Shown here: positions 1 to 10,954 of the stretch, one piece after another
Numbering within the stretch: the stretch's first letter is position 1
Layout of the letters: each line of letters begins with the position of its first letter
Assembly: GCA_009760855.2 (NCBI GenBank)
Contig: WPIO01000060.1
Location: 2,099,501-2,163,500 of the forward strand
Reading direction: 5' to 3'
DNA length: 64,000 nt
Origin: Cristatella mucedo
Lineage: Eukaryota > Bryozoa > Phylactolaemata > Cristatellidae
Made by a program: the position numbers and the translations under genes
Notes under the pieces: model-generated
The model's input: the letters and a program-made list of their open reading frames with translations, nothing else
Database searches by the model: none
Told to the model about the DNA's origin: nothing

Positions 1-1
1 A

Positions 2-120
2 TGATTTTACTTACCATTCAATTGCATTTCACTTTGCAGCAAATGTAAAGCGCCTAGAGAGAGATTAAGTTCTCTGAGGGCGCTTTAACAAGTGAATTAT
101 TATTATTATTATTATTATTA
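2..120 (+). mobile_element. LINE-A 3' end with TTA tail
   Basis: This is the last ~100 bases of LINE-A, the commonest repeat in the window. A hairpin has perfect 8-base outer arms (47-54 AAAGCGCC and 79-86 GGCGCTTT) and inner arms at 56-60 and 71-75. TTA repeats follow at 103-120. The arrangement matches the 3' ends of CR1/L2-like LINEs, where the terminal structure is thought to be recognised by the element's reverse transcriptase. The 5' part is missing or lies outside the window. Confidence 0.85.
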
Positions 121-540
121 TCTTCCGAATAAGCCATGATATAGCTGAGGCTTATGGGCAGCGCGATGCACGATATCGTACGAACAAGATTATTGTATGA
201 CGCAGCTATTTTATAAGTCACGGGCCTGGCCACCATCACGCTCTTGGAGCAACGGTCTCTCGGTCGGTGAGTCATTGTGCTTAGGTGACGTCAGATTGTA
301 AACGAGTCCGTTGGAAATCGAATGCAGCATCAGCTATAATATATAGCCTAGCGCTCGTGCTGTTCCTCCTACGCTGTCGTTGCTAGCGTTGCTTGCGGAA
401 TAGCGAGCGCTGTTGAACGCGGCGGCACGAGCCAAATAACCCAGAATATGGCTGTTTTGACAGACGGACCGGACCGGCAAATTCCGGCTCAGCATGCACC
501 GTATCTTTAGCCCCGAGGCAATTGAAACTCCACACAACCC
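121..540 (+). repeat. LTR-like dispersed repeat, copy 1
   Basis: Bases 148-430 match 5966-6260 with many substitutions. Both hold GAGGCTTATG, GCAGCGCGATG, ACGA-CAAGATTAT-like and CTCGGTGAGTC blocks in the same order, then a TATA-like stretch beside TAGCCTAGCG (about 338-352). The decayed gag/protease sequence that follows suggests this is the 5' long terminal repeat of a Gypsy-like element. The exact ends are not visible, and the left side abuts the LINE tail. Confidence 0.5.
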
Positions 541-1128
541 GTAGGAGGTAGCCCCTGGACAGTGGCCGTCTAGTTAGAGGTGGTTTTGATAACGGGATAC
601 CTAAAACCGTTCGCTGGAAGAAGTCTAGGTGCGTCGAGAGTCTTCGATACGTCTTTTCAGGTAGCAGGTCTCGAGATTCCTTATTGCCAAGCACTGGCTC
701 AACTGCTGGTTTCGACAGCGGAGTTAAATAACTATTTTCCTATGGCAGGTCTGGCAGCGAAGCAGTTTACTTTCCAGCCGCTTTCATCGGATGAGAGAGC
801 CAAAGCAGCTATACCTACTTGTGACGGTAAAGTAAAATGAGAGGCTTACCTCAACCGATTCGAGTACGGTGCTGCCTCATATGGCTAGTCTAAAGCTGTG
901 AAGTCCTCACATCTTGTTATAAATTTAAAGGGGTATATCTTAAAAGTATTGAACACTTGATATTAATCGGATGTGGAAAACTATATGTGTAGTTGGCACA
1001 AGTTCTGAAGACTTGCTTAGGACGGAAAGCCGATGCAAGCTGATATAGGGAAAAGCTACTCGGAAGAGTTAGGCGGATGGGTGAGACATTGAGTCAGCTA
1101 GCACTAATATATATATATATATATATAC

Positions 1129-1300
1129 GACCCTGTGTATGTCACCCCTAACCATATTATTCATTTTGTTTGTTTTTCAAGCATGATTTTACTCACCATT
1201 CAATTGCATCTCACTTTGCAGCAAATTTAAAGCGCCTATAGAGAGATTAAGTTCTCTGAGGGCGCTTTATCAAGTGAATTATATATATATATATATATTT
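1129..1300 (+). mobile_element. LINE-A 3' end inserted in gag
   Basis: It begins with the GACCCTGTGTATGTCACCCC block found near the 3' end of other LINE-A copies, continues through the TTTGCAGCAAAT block and the GCGCC...GGGCGC hairpin (about 1230-1270), and ends in TA repeats rather than TTA. It splits the Gypsy-like gag, so it is younger than that element. TA repeats also precede it at 1107-1128. Confidence 0.8.
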
Positions 1301-1307
1301 ATATGTG

Positions 1308-1362
<55 letters not shown>

Positions 1363-1375
1363 GTGTATATGTATA

Positions 1376-1442
<67 letters not shown>
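1281..1442. repeat. TA microsatellite
   Basis: About 160 bases of TA dinucleotides with GTATATG interruptions directly follow the LINE-A tail. It probably grew from the AT-rich end of the inserted LINE. The Ile-Tyr open frames through it are not genes. Confidence 0.95.
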
Positions 1443-1447
<5 letters not shown>

Positions 1448-2521
1448 AAAAGGCGCACCTAACGGCAGAAGGAAAATCGCTGCTGCCTTTCCTCACGGGA
1501 TTCTATATAAGGGTTCTAAAGCACCAGTCGTTGGAGCAGTAGATATCGTTAGGAGACCCCAAACACTCGACGAGGCGTTAGCTAGGAGAAGGGAATGGGA
1601 TGCGCGTTTCAGAGGCTACGGGTTTAATATTAGGAGAGGCTGTGAAATTAAAGATAGGAGGGATCGAAATTAAAAACACCAAAACTCAGATGGGTTATGT
1701 TGCGCGTAGAGTTGAGGCGTAAGACTTTAAGCCTGAATATATTTGCTTTAATTGTAATGCAGTAGAGTACTTTCAACTGGAATGCAAAGTGCCTAGGAGG
1801 CTTAGGAATTGTTTCGGAACTTAACGAGGTATAGAGGGCGCAATGGCATGGTTCTACTTAAATGTCAAGGAAAACAAACTATATGTGCCTTAATTGTGGC
1901 AAAATTGGTCATTTTAGGAAGCTGCCATCATCTAAGTCAGCGTCAGGGGGATAACTGCAATAGCGGTTCGGGAAAAGATTAGAGGTTTCTGACTGATGAC
2001 AGACAACAATCGAAAACGGGTTATTTCCACTATCACTAGTTTGCAGACACACCCGATCGAATGCGGTCTTGGTGCGAAGGATTATTGATGAAAAGAAGTG
2101 CCAGATGGTAATTGACACCGGCTAGGAGTTTTGTTTATGAACGCCAATTTTACAGGCCCCGACTGAATTGCAGAGGTCTCGAAGCTTTTGCGAGGTGTCA
2201 CTGGAGACTTCACTAAGATGCGAGGCCCTAAGGAAGTTAAATTAAGTATCAGCGGCCAGACCAAATGCAATAGGATTTTTTGTCAACACGAACTATGCGT
2301 GCAACTAAGTTGTTGAGCACTTGGGAATGTTCATATGCAGTTGGATATCAGCTTTCAGATGAGACTTTTCGCATTTGCTCCTCACCTCAGGCGACACTAA
2401 AAATTGTGCCTGCTAATGGCTTCTGGAAATATCACGAGCCTGGTCATTTTGTGTGGAACAGCAGTGTGCAAGGCCGCGATGTAGACGTAGCTCAGGTGAC
2501 GACGACGACGACGTGAGTCTC

Positions 2522-2836
2522 ACTGGCAATGACGATTACATCGGTGCATTACTGTGAGCTGCAACGTGAAACTAGATCGGAGTATCTGGGAGCAGGGATA
2601 AGCCGGCATGATCAGGATAGCTCTAAGCATAGTTTCCCGTGTGCAGCCATTGCTCTGGAGGTAACCGGCAAAAAAAGTCGGGAGTATTAGAATTTTTCGG
2701 AAACGCGGCAGCGATGCACCACGTTAAGTAATCAGAGCTGTTGATCTGTTATATGGCGTTCGCCACGCAGGCTTGCGCTCTCGTGCATCTCGCTGCGGTG
2801 GATATCTGGTTCTCGAGATGCGACTGAAAGACGAAA
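2522..2836. other. Unassigned stretch
   Basis: I see no recognisable coding, RNA or repeat signal. By position it could be the remnant of the pol region of the preceding Gypsy-like element. Confidence 0.3.
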
Positions 2837-2921
2837 GTAATAATAATAATAATAATGATAATACAATTGATAAAGCGCCCACAGAGAACTTAATCTCTTT
2901 CTAGCTGCTTTACATTTGCTT
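2837..2921 (-). mobile_element. LINE-A 3' end, minus strand
   Basis: On the minus strand this reads as the end of the conserved LINE-A block, the hairpin and then TTA repeats (plus strand TAA at 2838-2862, hairpin at about 2872-2912). One arm is damaged (GCAGC for GCGCC). Confidence 0.8.
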
Positions 2922-2925
2922 AAGT

Positions 2926-4072
2926 AATAAGAAACACTGGAACAGTTGACTTCTTGATTCTTGGATGCTGGTCGAGTCTGTTAGGCGTGCTCACTAGCCC
3001 CCTCCCCCCCCCCGACGCTCGATCCGTGCTCTCAGATTTTGGAGAGCTGCATTAATCATCGCATGTATAAGCCCGTTGGACAGTTGGTATTGGTATTTCA
3101 ACTTGCCGAGCCTTTGCATATTCGTTTTCGATGTGTTATTTTGGTGACAGTTTGCTGCTGTACATTTTTGAAGCACCGCAAAGCGAAGGTCCCAGACGGA
3201 GCAGGTCGGCGTGATTTCAGGTTCACCATCGATAGATAGGTACTAGGCACAATGGATATCCCTTGCAGCTAGCTTCGAAGTGTTGGGTTCGATGTGTTAT
3301 GCCTGACTAGCTGTCTAGCATATGTTGGGTATTCAATCCGTGATTGGTTTGGTGACAACAGCGTTGTTGCACTATGAATCTGGTGAATTGTTTGGTAGCT
3401 ATCGTACTTAAAGTGAAAAAAATAATCTTATTTCTGTTGCTAGCATGTACCGAGTGTTGATGTGTTTCGACGGCTTTGTGCAAGCCCCTTTGATTTAATA
3501 TACGCGGGTTTCTTAATATGCCGACTATGGATGGTACTATTGAGATTGAGCCCTTAGTCTCTTTATCTGTATCTTTATTGCATATTTTTTTTATGAGGAT
3601 ACCGAAATCCTTACTTGGTCCATCATTGAACAATCGAGTTTCAAATTTCAGTCGGGGCTTGGTTTTGAGGGGCTAGTTTTTACTCTTTGAAATGATTTTC
3701 ATGGGATTCTTTCTTTACCCGCACGAGATTAAGTCTCGAGTTCCTAAACTTTGAGAGGCTTTCGTAGGTTTTGTTTGTATGGTATGATGTTTTGCTTATT
3801 AAAGCTTTTGTAATTATTTTTCAGTCGAAATCGGCAAGGTTAATTTTTCATGTATCAAAACAACAAAAGCTACATGCCGCTTTACTCCGTCTTGAGCATA
3901 ACAACAACGAGATCGGTGCAGTTTGCATGAGTTTGGATCCGTGCTACGGGCTTCTTGAAAACCCCTGATGTTGATTGAGATTATTCTCGTTAGTCTTTCT
4001 CATAATTGAAGCTGCAGAAATACGTGAGATTAGAGAATATGCTTTGTTCGTTTAGTGCCTATCTTGTCTTCC
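2926..4072. other. Unassigned AT-rich stretch
   Basis: It contains a poly-C run at 3005-3016 and short open frames on both strands (108 codons at 3307-3633 minus, 65 codons at 3771-3968 plus). None has a recognisable motif. It could be an old mobile element, but nothing proves it. Confidence 0.3.
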
Positions 4073-4090
4073 CAGGGACATGACGTAGAC

Positions 4091-4195
4091 CAGGGGCGTC
4101 CAACACGTGGCCCGCGGGCCACAACCCAGCCCACCGAGGTCTTCTATGCGGCCCGCAAAGTTATCCCAAAAATATTTGTCGCTCCATGTTTTTTG
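4091..4195. mobile_element. hAT-like transposon end
   Basis: It starts with CAGGGGCGTCCAACACGTGG and continues with GGCCCGCGGGCC and GCGGCCCGC. This closely resembles the terminal inverted repeats of hAT/Charlie-type DNA transposons known from many animals (CAGGGGTSTCMAAC-like start, then GGCCCGC). Only one end is visible. The LINE-A fragment at 4196 may have been inserted into it. Confidence 0.6.
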
Positions 4196-4519
4196 TTAAT
4201 TTTTAATCATTACAAAAGGCGATGTAAAAGAAACTTAAAAACATACCTATTTTGGACAGCATTTAGTGGGTCCTTGTGATTCGTCCTCGATGTGCTTATG
4301 CGTGCTGACACTGTTCATGCTGCCACTAACCACATTTGCATGCTGACCCAGTGCATGTAACCCCTAACCATGTTATTCATTTTGTTTGTTTTTCAAGCAT
4401 GATTTTACTTACTATTCTATTGCGTATCACTTTGCAGCAAATGTAAAGCGCCTAGAAAGAGATTAAGTTCTCTGAGGGCGCTTTATCAAGTGCAATATTA
4501 TTATTATTATTATTATTAT
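4196..4519 (+). mobile_element. LINE-A 5'-truncated copy
   Basis: It encodes the last residues of the LINE-A ORF (RNLKTYLFWTAFSGSL, ending at the stop at 4277-4279), then the ~160-base 3' UTR with its CTGACCC and CCCCTAACCAT blocks. The hairpin has perfect arms at 4445-4452 and 4477-4484, and TTA repeats run from about 4494 to 4518. Heavy 5' truncation is usual for LINE insertions. Confidence 0.85.
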
Positions 4520-4668
4520 GTAAGGCACAGTGATGTACTTCACGCGCGCGTGAAGCGTGAAGGTGTCCGAATGGCTATTTTCTCGTGAAGGCACAAAAAT
4601 CGAGTCTTAGCAGGGACATGACGTAGACTGTTGATTCTATTGAGTCAGCTCGATGACAACGTGGTAGA

Positions 4669-4960
<292 letters not shown>

Positions 4961-5728
4961 TCGTCCAGATTGTTGGCAGGTAATTCATCCAGAGAAGAAT
5001 TATGCGTTGTTTAATAATAGATTTATATAGATGACAAGTCATACAGCCGAGCATGCGACCATAGCGGAACAGCAAAAGCCCTTGACCAAGGTACGTTTTC
5101 TTTATAAGTAAGATGTGCATGACTCAAATAGACTGTTTGACTTTGTAGTTAAAGTGGTCGATGTCAATGTTTTCTATTCTCCTGTGACGTAAGCCAGTCT
5201 GTCTATAACCTTGTATCTTTCAATCAGTACAAAAGAGCATTCGTTCCTTGCCTTCTATTGGGCTTCGATACTGCCACTTGTAGTGCTACCGATACAAGCA
5301 GTTGCATTTTGGATTTATCCGTTTCTTTCTCAGGGCTGTCAGTCAGTCTTCTGGTTCTCTACTTTTCTTCTCTGCTTGAGGTTGCAGTAAGTCCCCTTTA
5401 GGTCGAACACTTGATGTGCGACGCAGTACCTGACGATGGAGACGATCTTGACGGTGGTGCTCTGTTGCAGCTAGAGTCTGCCGAGTAACAAAATGCAGAT
5501 AGCAGGTTTCATAGCTTCTACGACTCTTTCTACCTGTCTAGCTATAGACGGCGGCAAGATGATACAACCAGAGTCAAGAGAATGGCTCCATTCCAGCACA
5601 GCGCTGGCTTTCAGCTCGAATCACCTACTCAGATGACATCTGGAAGCTACAAACTCAATTGAAGCTGTCATAGGCCATTTGAGTCCAAATAGTGTGCAAT
5701 CAAATATTCGAGGACGTCCGTGCGTTTT
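4961..5728. other. Unassigned stretch
   Basis: I see no convincing coding or repeat signal here. Confidence 0.3.
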
Positions 5729-5854
5729 GAATAATAATAATAATAATATAATAATAATAATAATTCACTTGATAAAGCGCCCTCAGAGAACTTAATCTCT
5801 CTCTAGGCGCTTTACATTTGCTGTAAAGTGAAATGCAATTGAATGGTGAGGGGA
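5729..5854 (-). mobile_element. LINE-A 3' end, minus strand
   Basis: TAA repeats at 5729-5763, then the hairpin (plus strand AAAGCGCCC to GGCGCTTT at about 5775-5814) and the upstream block complementary to ATTCAATTGCATTTCAC. It ends directly against the LTR-like repeat that follows. Confidence 0.85.
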
Positions 5855-6349
5855 TGGTGCAGCACTCTGCGATTATGAACCATGAACTTGACAGCTGAAC
5901 CTCGATTACGAACAATGAGCTGGGCGGCTGAATTAGAAAAACGAGCTGCTTATGAAATAGTCACAGTAAGCCGAGAGGCTTATGAGCAGCGCGATGTACG
6001 ATCGTTTACGAACGAGATTATAGCATTCCTTGTGACCTGGCCAATATATATATAGGGCATTGACCGACTGCAGTCGCTCCCTTGAAGCAATATTCTGCTG
6101 CTCGGTGAGTCCTGGTGCTGAGCACGAACTGCTGTGAGCCTGTATAGGGGTCAGCTGGAAGTCACCTGCAGTATCAGCCCGATTACATAGTCTAGCGTTG
6201 GTGCTTTTTCTACTGAGGCGTTGTTGTTAGCACTGAGCGAGGAATACCGAGCTCTGTCATTATCGTCGGTGTATTGCTGGAGTCAGCTGTACATACAATG
6301 CAGGCTTTGTTCGGCCACCCGAATCAGCGAGGGTCGCGAGCTCGTAACA
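5855..6349 (+). repeat. LTR-like dispersed repeat, copy 2 (possible solo LTR)
   Basis: It shares ordered blocks with copy 1 (121-540), and its first ~100 bases match 60482-60584. The latter starts TGTAATGCCCCGCGATTATG; this copy starts TGGTGCAGCACTCTGCGATT. It ends CTCGTAACA. A TGTAAYGCCCC start and a TAACA end fit Gypsy-type LTRs. A TATA-like stretch lies at about 6045-6055. No retroviral-type coding sequence follows, so it may be a solo LTR. No target duplication is evident. Confidence 0.5.
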
Positions 6350-7834
6350 ATAAATTAAATAAATATGAGTAATTAATTTTAATTAATTAAGAATAATAAT
6401 GCAATAAACGATAGTAAGTTTAATCCTAACTTTACGAAGAAGAGTGACTCTAAAAAGAATGGGCAATACTTTGAAGATTACGGAAGGTGAGACTGCATTC
6501 AACAAGTGTCTTGTAGTTAGTTCCAACGGGTTATTTGCTACAGCTTGCCAGGCATCGGGGTGCAGTGCATGAAACTTTCCCAGGTACATAACTATGCAGC
6601 GAGATGACTTCGAATACCCTAAGCTACAGCCGACCTGCGAACGATTAATTGGTTTAATTAGAGTGGTCAAATCTATAGGGCTGCCCACCCTCACTCACTT
6701 TGCCGCACCTGGCATCGGCACTAGAGAGCTAGAAGCACTCACTAGAGAGCTAGAAGCACACAACTGGAGGCTCCTCGCCTGCTGGGAGCGCCTCGGCGCC
6801 GAAAGGGCGTGGCCCTCGAAGCCTCATGCTGGCTGCTCACTGAGAGCCGAAAATAGCAAAGCCGCCGCCGATGGCTTCCACCTGCTGAACACGAAACTCT
6901 GTGTAGGATTTAGGTTCGATGTACGACAGGCAGAGCTTCGGATTGCGCTTGTAGTTCGATTGCATTCGGGCTGGTACCACTCCTTTCCTCAACAGTTGGT
7001 GGGAGCATCCTCGAGAGGGGCCTGTGCACAGCTGTGGTCCCCTTCTAATGAGGCGTTGACACAGGCCGATAACCAGCTGGTGATCAGATGGTGGATTCAC
7101 CATCAGGGTCGGCCAAGGCACAGCCGGAGTCGAGGAGAGGAGACTAGAGTGGGAGAGAGGGGCGAGTGAAGTCGTGTTCCCTCTGCTCTGTGAGTAGTAG
7201 AATAAATTGCTGGCGTTGTTCATTCGGCTGGCTCTTCGATGTGCAAACTAAACTACAGTGCTCATAGTCAAGGCCAGTTGTTTGATTCTGGTTAGGAGAC
7301 GGGATGGAGATTTTCTACGCAAAGCTCAGGTCAAGGTCATCCAGCTCGAATACGGCGATCCAGCCTAGAGAGCCACGTCTTGTGAAGTAAGGAAAAGACA
7401 GATCCATTCGGCACAGCAGGGCTGCTATAATGATTAGCTGCTTACTTGCTGAACCTCTAGTCTGCTAGTTAAACAGCTAGCTTGCTCACACCCATTTTTC
7501 CAGGCAACAGAGTAGCCGCGTATCAGGAGGAAGCAACCCAGCTGGTCCATTGCTGCCCGAGGTCCCGACGTCACTGCCCACGTTGCCGTTGACACACCTA
7601 GGAGAGCACGATATTTAGGTGGCCCTAGCTGCCTCCCAATCAGCTGGCTGTGCGCCTGTCCGGCCACTCCTCGCTACCACCGCACTCTCTGGCTAGCCCA
7701 GGAAGAGCCTCAGGCTGTAGCAATGTCTGCACTCTGCAATTTTGCGAAACATGTCAGAAAAGCCTTTTCTTGTGGCTGTCAGCTCAGAAAGCGGCTCTTA
7801 TCGTTACTCTCTGCTTGAACTTCAGGTGTGGATA
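6350..7834. other. Unassigned stretch with open frames
   Basis: It starts AT-rich (6350-6410) and becomes GC-richer. A 22-base tandem duplication (ACTAGAGAGCTAGAAGCA...) lies at 6720-6762. The longest open frame is 191 codons at 6594-7169 plus, with no recognisable domain and no clear codon bias. I do not call a gene. Confidence 0.3.
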
Positions 7835-7990
7835 GTGGGCTTGTACTTCAGGATCCAGGTCGCAGGTTCGAGTCCTGCAGCCAGCAGGAAATCACATAAT
7901 TTCCACTGACAGCAGGAGTGATTGTCGCTGAGGCTGTCCTGGTGCTGAGAATTGTTTGTAGCTATATGAATGAGGTTGATAAATAAGCTA
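7835..7990 (+). mobile_element. tRNA-derived SINE, diverged
   Basis: A perfect polymerase III B box (GGTTCGAGTCC, 7865-7875) follows a weak tRNA-like head. The downstream CTGAGAATTGTTTGTAGC and AATAAGCTAAATCAG parts loosely resemble the SINE1 body and tail. It is not a functional tRNA, because no acceptor stem closes after the T loop. Confidence 0.5.
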
Positions 7991-9954
7991 AATCAGTCAA
8001 ATTTTTACTGTCTTGTTTACCCCACTCACCTTACCGGCTATGGGGGTAACTGCCCATCCCTGAAGGCAGTTCTCCAATCAATCCCTACTTGAGCACCCAC
8101 CATACCATGCACTTGATTAACCAGCTAGGAAAGTAACCTCCTCACCCTTACCATGCCTGTTAACGCAGAAGGCAGCTCTTCCTATCCTTTCCGTGTGAAC
8201 TCAGCCGGTCTGATCAACTCCCCCCAGCCACCGCTGACGACTTTAGCAGTATGCACTCCATATCTGCTGTGTCAAAGTCATTGCTAATGCCATTACAATA
8301 AGAAACGTATCTCTTAAAGCTCTTAAAGAGTAAAAATATTTACAACTGGGCTTAGAGTGACCGTGGTGCCAGCACGTCATTAGATCGAAACCCACAGCTC
8401 CAAGTACACCTTGGAGAGCGCCCCCTCTCCACACAGTCATTGCCTAGGCTCAGCCGCCTTGCCTGTCTCCGCTCGACCATCCTGTCTGCATAAGATGAGA
8501 GAAAGCACCCTTTTTACTCGTAGTGCTGCTGTCCGCGTCAACGTTTACCGTGACGTTGCAGGGTCACGATGCTCCGGCGCGCACGTCGCGATTCCGCACC
8601 CACCTGTCTTCCTTACTGTCTTAGTTGCCTGACGACACCTGCCTCCTAATCGGTGAGAGGGCGGCCCATTCCCACCAGCCTCTGCTGACCTGAACGCCTA
8701 CCCGGGAGCTGAGCATGGTAGCCGGATGTATCATGCCATGATTATTGCTAAAACCTACTAACATAAAAAATTCAATTGTACTTGATTACTTAGCTTGTGC
8801 AGCCTCATTTTTGGGCTTCTCGAAGTGCCGTAAGCTCAAGCGAGACGCAGCGATAGCTACGAATCGCCGAGTACGACGCAGCGATAGCTACGAATCGCCA
8901 CGAGTCGAACGCCTGCATCCACTCTCACGCACGTGTCCCGGCGCCCCGCCCTTTCCTTGCTCCTCCTTCGAGGTGATAATGGCCGCTCGAAGATCGGCTG
9001 CCCCGTTCAGTCGTCGAGCGGCATCTGCCTGACCGAGGTGGTAATCCACTGCACGCTCCCCTCTAGTAATGCTTGACAGAAAGAGAGAGACACGCTGCGG
9101 CAGCAACGAGAAATCGCCGTAAATCTGGTATCGGCAGGCCGACGAAACAAGCGATCCACTTTGGTGGCGGCCATCGCGGCTTCGAGCGGCTGCGGCGCCT
9201 TTTCAGTTTTGACTCGGCTCGAGTATCTGAACAGTCAGAAGTGTGACAGGCAGCAGTAGAATGAGCGCTGCCTGCGCTGCTGCGCAGGCTGCTCTGCACA
9301 GCACAGCCTCGATGTGGCTCGTTTTCTCCGAAGCCTAGACGACCTCTTTCGACGCGGCCGTTCAGTGAAAGATCGGCCGACGTTCACTGAGCTCCTCGAA
9401 AGTGGTCGGTGAGCCATCAGGCGACAGTCGGTGAGTATGTCGAGGCAGTCAGTGAGGCGTCGCGCCTTCTCGAGCCGGCCTGGAGGGCTGTTTTGGGCGA
9501 CTTGTCACGACGAGCGATCGACTGATAGCCAGATGAGCAATCGAGCCGTTCACCTTGCCGGTTCTGCGAACGGCCTAAGCGTCAGTCAAGATGCTTTTGT
9601 CGTGAGCTGCGCTTGCATTGTGCTATGCTTAACCAGCAGCTCAACCGAGCCCGTAATTTTATTGGTATAGCCTCCTAAAATCGGCAACTCACTTTCGCTA
9701 ATGCAATGCAGGGTAATAATCATATTGCGACTAATTCTATTCATTTGCAAGAGATATTTTTGGCCTCGCATTCTTAATCCAGGCCCGAGTCCAACCATGG
9801 TGATACGAAATCATGTAGCTGCTCAATATGCCAAATATCTGCTTTTTGTAAGTACAAACTCTAGACTGCTCCATTGTGTGCTTAAATACTGGTGTAAGCT
9901 CGACAAGCACTCCTGCCTTGCCAGCCATTTTTGAAAAGCAAGCACCCAATGCTG
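7991..9954. other. Unassigned stretch
   Basis: GC-rich from about 8850 to 9550 and otherwise mixed. A near-perfect ~30-base tandem duplication (CGCAGCGATAGCTACGAATC core) is at 8841-8900. Open frames stay below 100 codons and none is recognisable. Confidence 0.3.
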
Positions 9955-10195
9955 CTATATATTTATATAAATAGCCTAGCGTTGTCCACCCATGGATGTT
10001 GGGTCTGCTGTACCGCGACGTCGGGCTAATCCGGCGGAAGCCGCTGAGGCGAAAACAGCGAACCCACTTGCAGCAGCTGCTTCCCAGCTAGCTTGCTGGC
10101 AGTGCGGCCCGGTCCCGGGTTTTCTTTAATAAACGGCGTCTGCTTGACCTGTCTTGATCAGTGCGCGACTGCCCGCACAAACTTAACAATGACTT
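9955..10195 (+). repeat. Possible LTR-like promoter/polyA segment
   Basis: A TATA-rich stretch (9955-9972) directly precedes ATAGCCTAGCGTTG, a block shared with both LTR-like repeats near 345 and 6198. AATAAA follows at 10128-10133, then a sequence ending ACTTAACAA. A TATA box and poly(A) signal 160 bases apart suit an LTR. The shared block is only ~14 bases, so this is tentative. Confidence 0.25.
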
Positions 10196-10521
10196 TTCAG
10201 GAGCCAGCTACTATTGTTTTGCAGCATAACCACGGGATCCCGGTGCACGTGTCTAAATCATAACTTGGTCTGAGCGCTCCATGGCTTTGGCAAAGCAAAG
10301 ACAAGCGGGTACATTGTCGCGCTTGTGGGAGGTTCACTATGTTATATACTTTCACTTTCGCTAGCATACAAAAGCGATGGGTGACTTGGGGCTGACTTGG
10401 TATCTTTGAGCACGACTTAGTATAGGCAGAATAGTTGGGGTCGTTAATAGACGAGCCGGCTGCGCCGTTGGCGAAGCCGACTTTTTTCTTGCGCTCTTCG
10501 CTCACCATTTCTTAATTATAT
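10196..10521. other. Unassigned stretch
   Basis: Nothing recognisable between the LTR-like segment and the LINE tail. The longest frame is 103 codons on the minus strand, without a motif. Confidence 0.3.
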
Positions 10522-10637
10522 ACGCATGATATTATTGCTCACCATTTAATCGCGTTTACCTTTGCAGCAACTTTAAAGTGCCTAGAAATTGAGTTCTCTG
10601 AGGGCACTTTATCGACTGCATTATTATTACTATTATT
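10522..10637 (+). mobile_element. LINE-A 3' end with compensated stem
   Basis: The hairpin arms are AAAGTGCC (10575-10582) and GGCACTTT (10603-10610). Compared with the usual AAAGCGCC/GGCGCTTT, both arms changed (C to T and G to A), so the stem still pairs fully. The inner loop is shortened. TTA repeats follow. Confidence 0.85.
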
Positions 10638-10639
10638 GC

Positions 10640-10954
10640 ATGCCCGTCACTAGCCTTGAGTCCTACAGGTGCAAATATACAAGCCGGCTATAAGAGCGAG
10701 TATGTGTGCTGGCTCAAGACGCTGGTATGCAAGCAGGATACAAGTGCTGATAAATCAGCCGGCTAATGGTAGTGCAGGTGCTAGTTTGTACCGCTAGGTC
10801 GGAGCGCAGGAAATAAGGCGCTTGCCTCCCACACTCTAGCTCCCGACGGCAAGCGCTACTAGCGTTTCTTGCCTGTTGCCGAATTCTCTTCAGGAAGCCG
10901 AAGTTCTTGCGAACATCGTACATGGAAACCAGTACAGCTAATACCTCTTTAAAG
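10640..10954. other. Unassigned stretch
   Basis: I see no recognisable feature between the LINE tail and the R3 repeat. Confidence 0.3.

Larger units (their letters stand above)
560..2520 (+). mobile_element. Decayed Gypsy-like LTR retrotransposon, gag to protease
   Basis: This is a broken gag-protease region of an LTR retrotransposon. It shows two CCHC zinc knuckles in different frames. The first (1744-1785) has the CX2CX4HX4C spacing with Tyr for His. The second (1886-1924) has Leu for the last Cys. An aspartic-protease motif VIDTG lies at 2108-2122, in the same frame as the second knuckle, with a stop right after it. A later protease-like stretch is at about 2220-2400 in other frames. Bases 840-1105 could be the capsid part. 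A LINE-A tail and TA repeats interrupt it at 1107-1442. Several frameshifts and stops show it is dead. I saw no reverse transcriptase or integrase. Gypsy assignment is inference; the knuckles and DTG are seen directly. Confidence 0.6.
4073..4628. repeat. 18-bp direct repeat bounding a composite insertion
   Basis: The same 18 bases (CAGGGACATGACGTAGAC) occur at 4073-4090 and at 4611-4628. Between them lie a hAT-like end, a truncated LINE-A copy and about 90 bases of other sequence. The repeat could be a target-site duplication, though 18 bp is too long for hAT (8 bp) and fits a LINE-type insertion or a local duplication better. Confidence 0.6.

Noticed and set aside
1299-1542. Open frames made of Ile-Tyr repeats (also at 22453-22776 and 28537-29024)
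   Set aside because: They are translations of TA/GT microsatellites, not genes.
8330-8410. Possible minus-strand tRNA-like SINE (GGGTTTCGATCTAATGACG)
   Set aside because: The B-box match is partial and the flanks match neither SINE1 nor SINE2.
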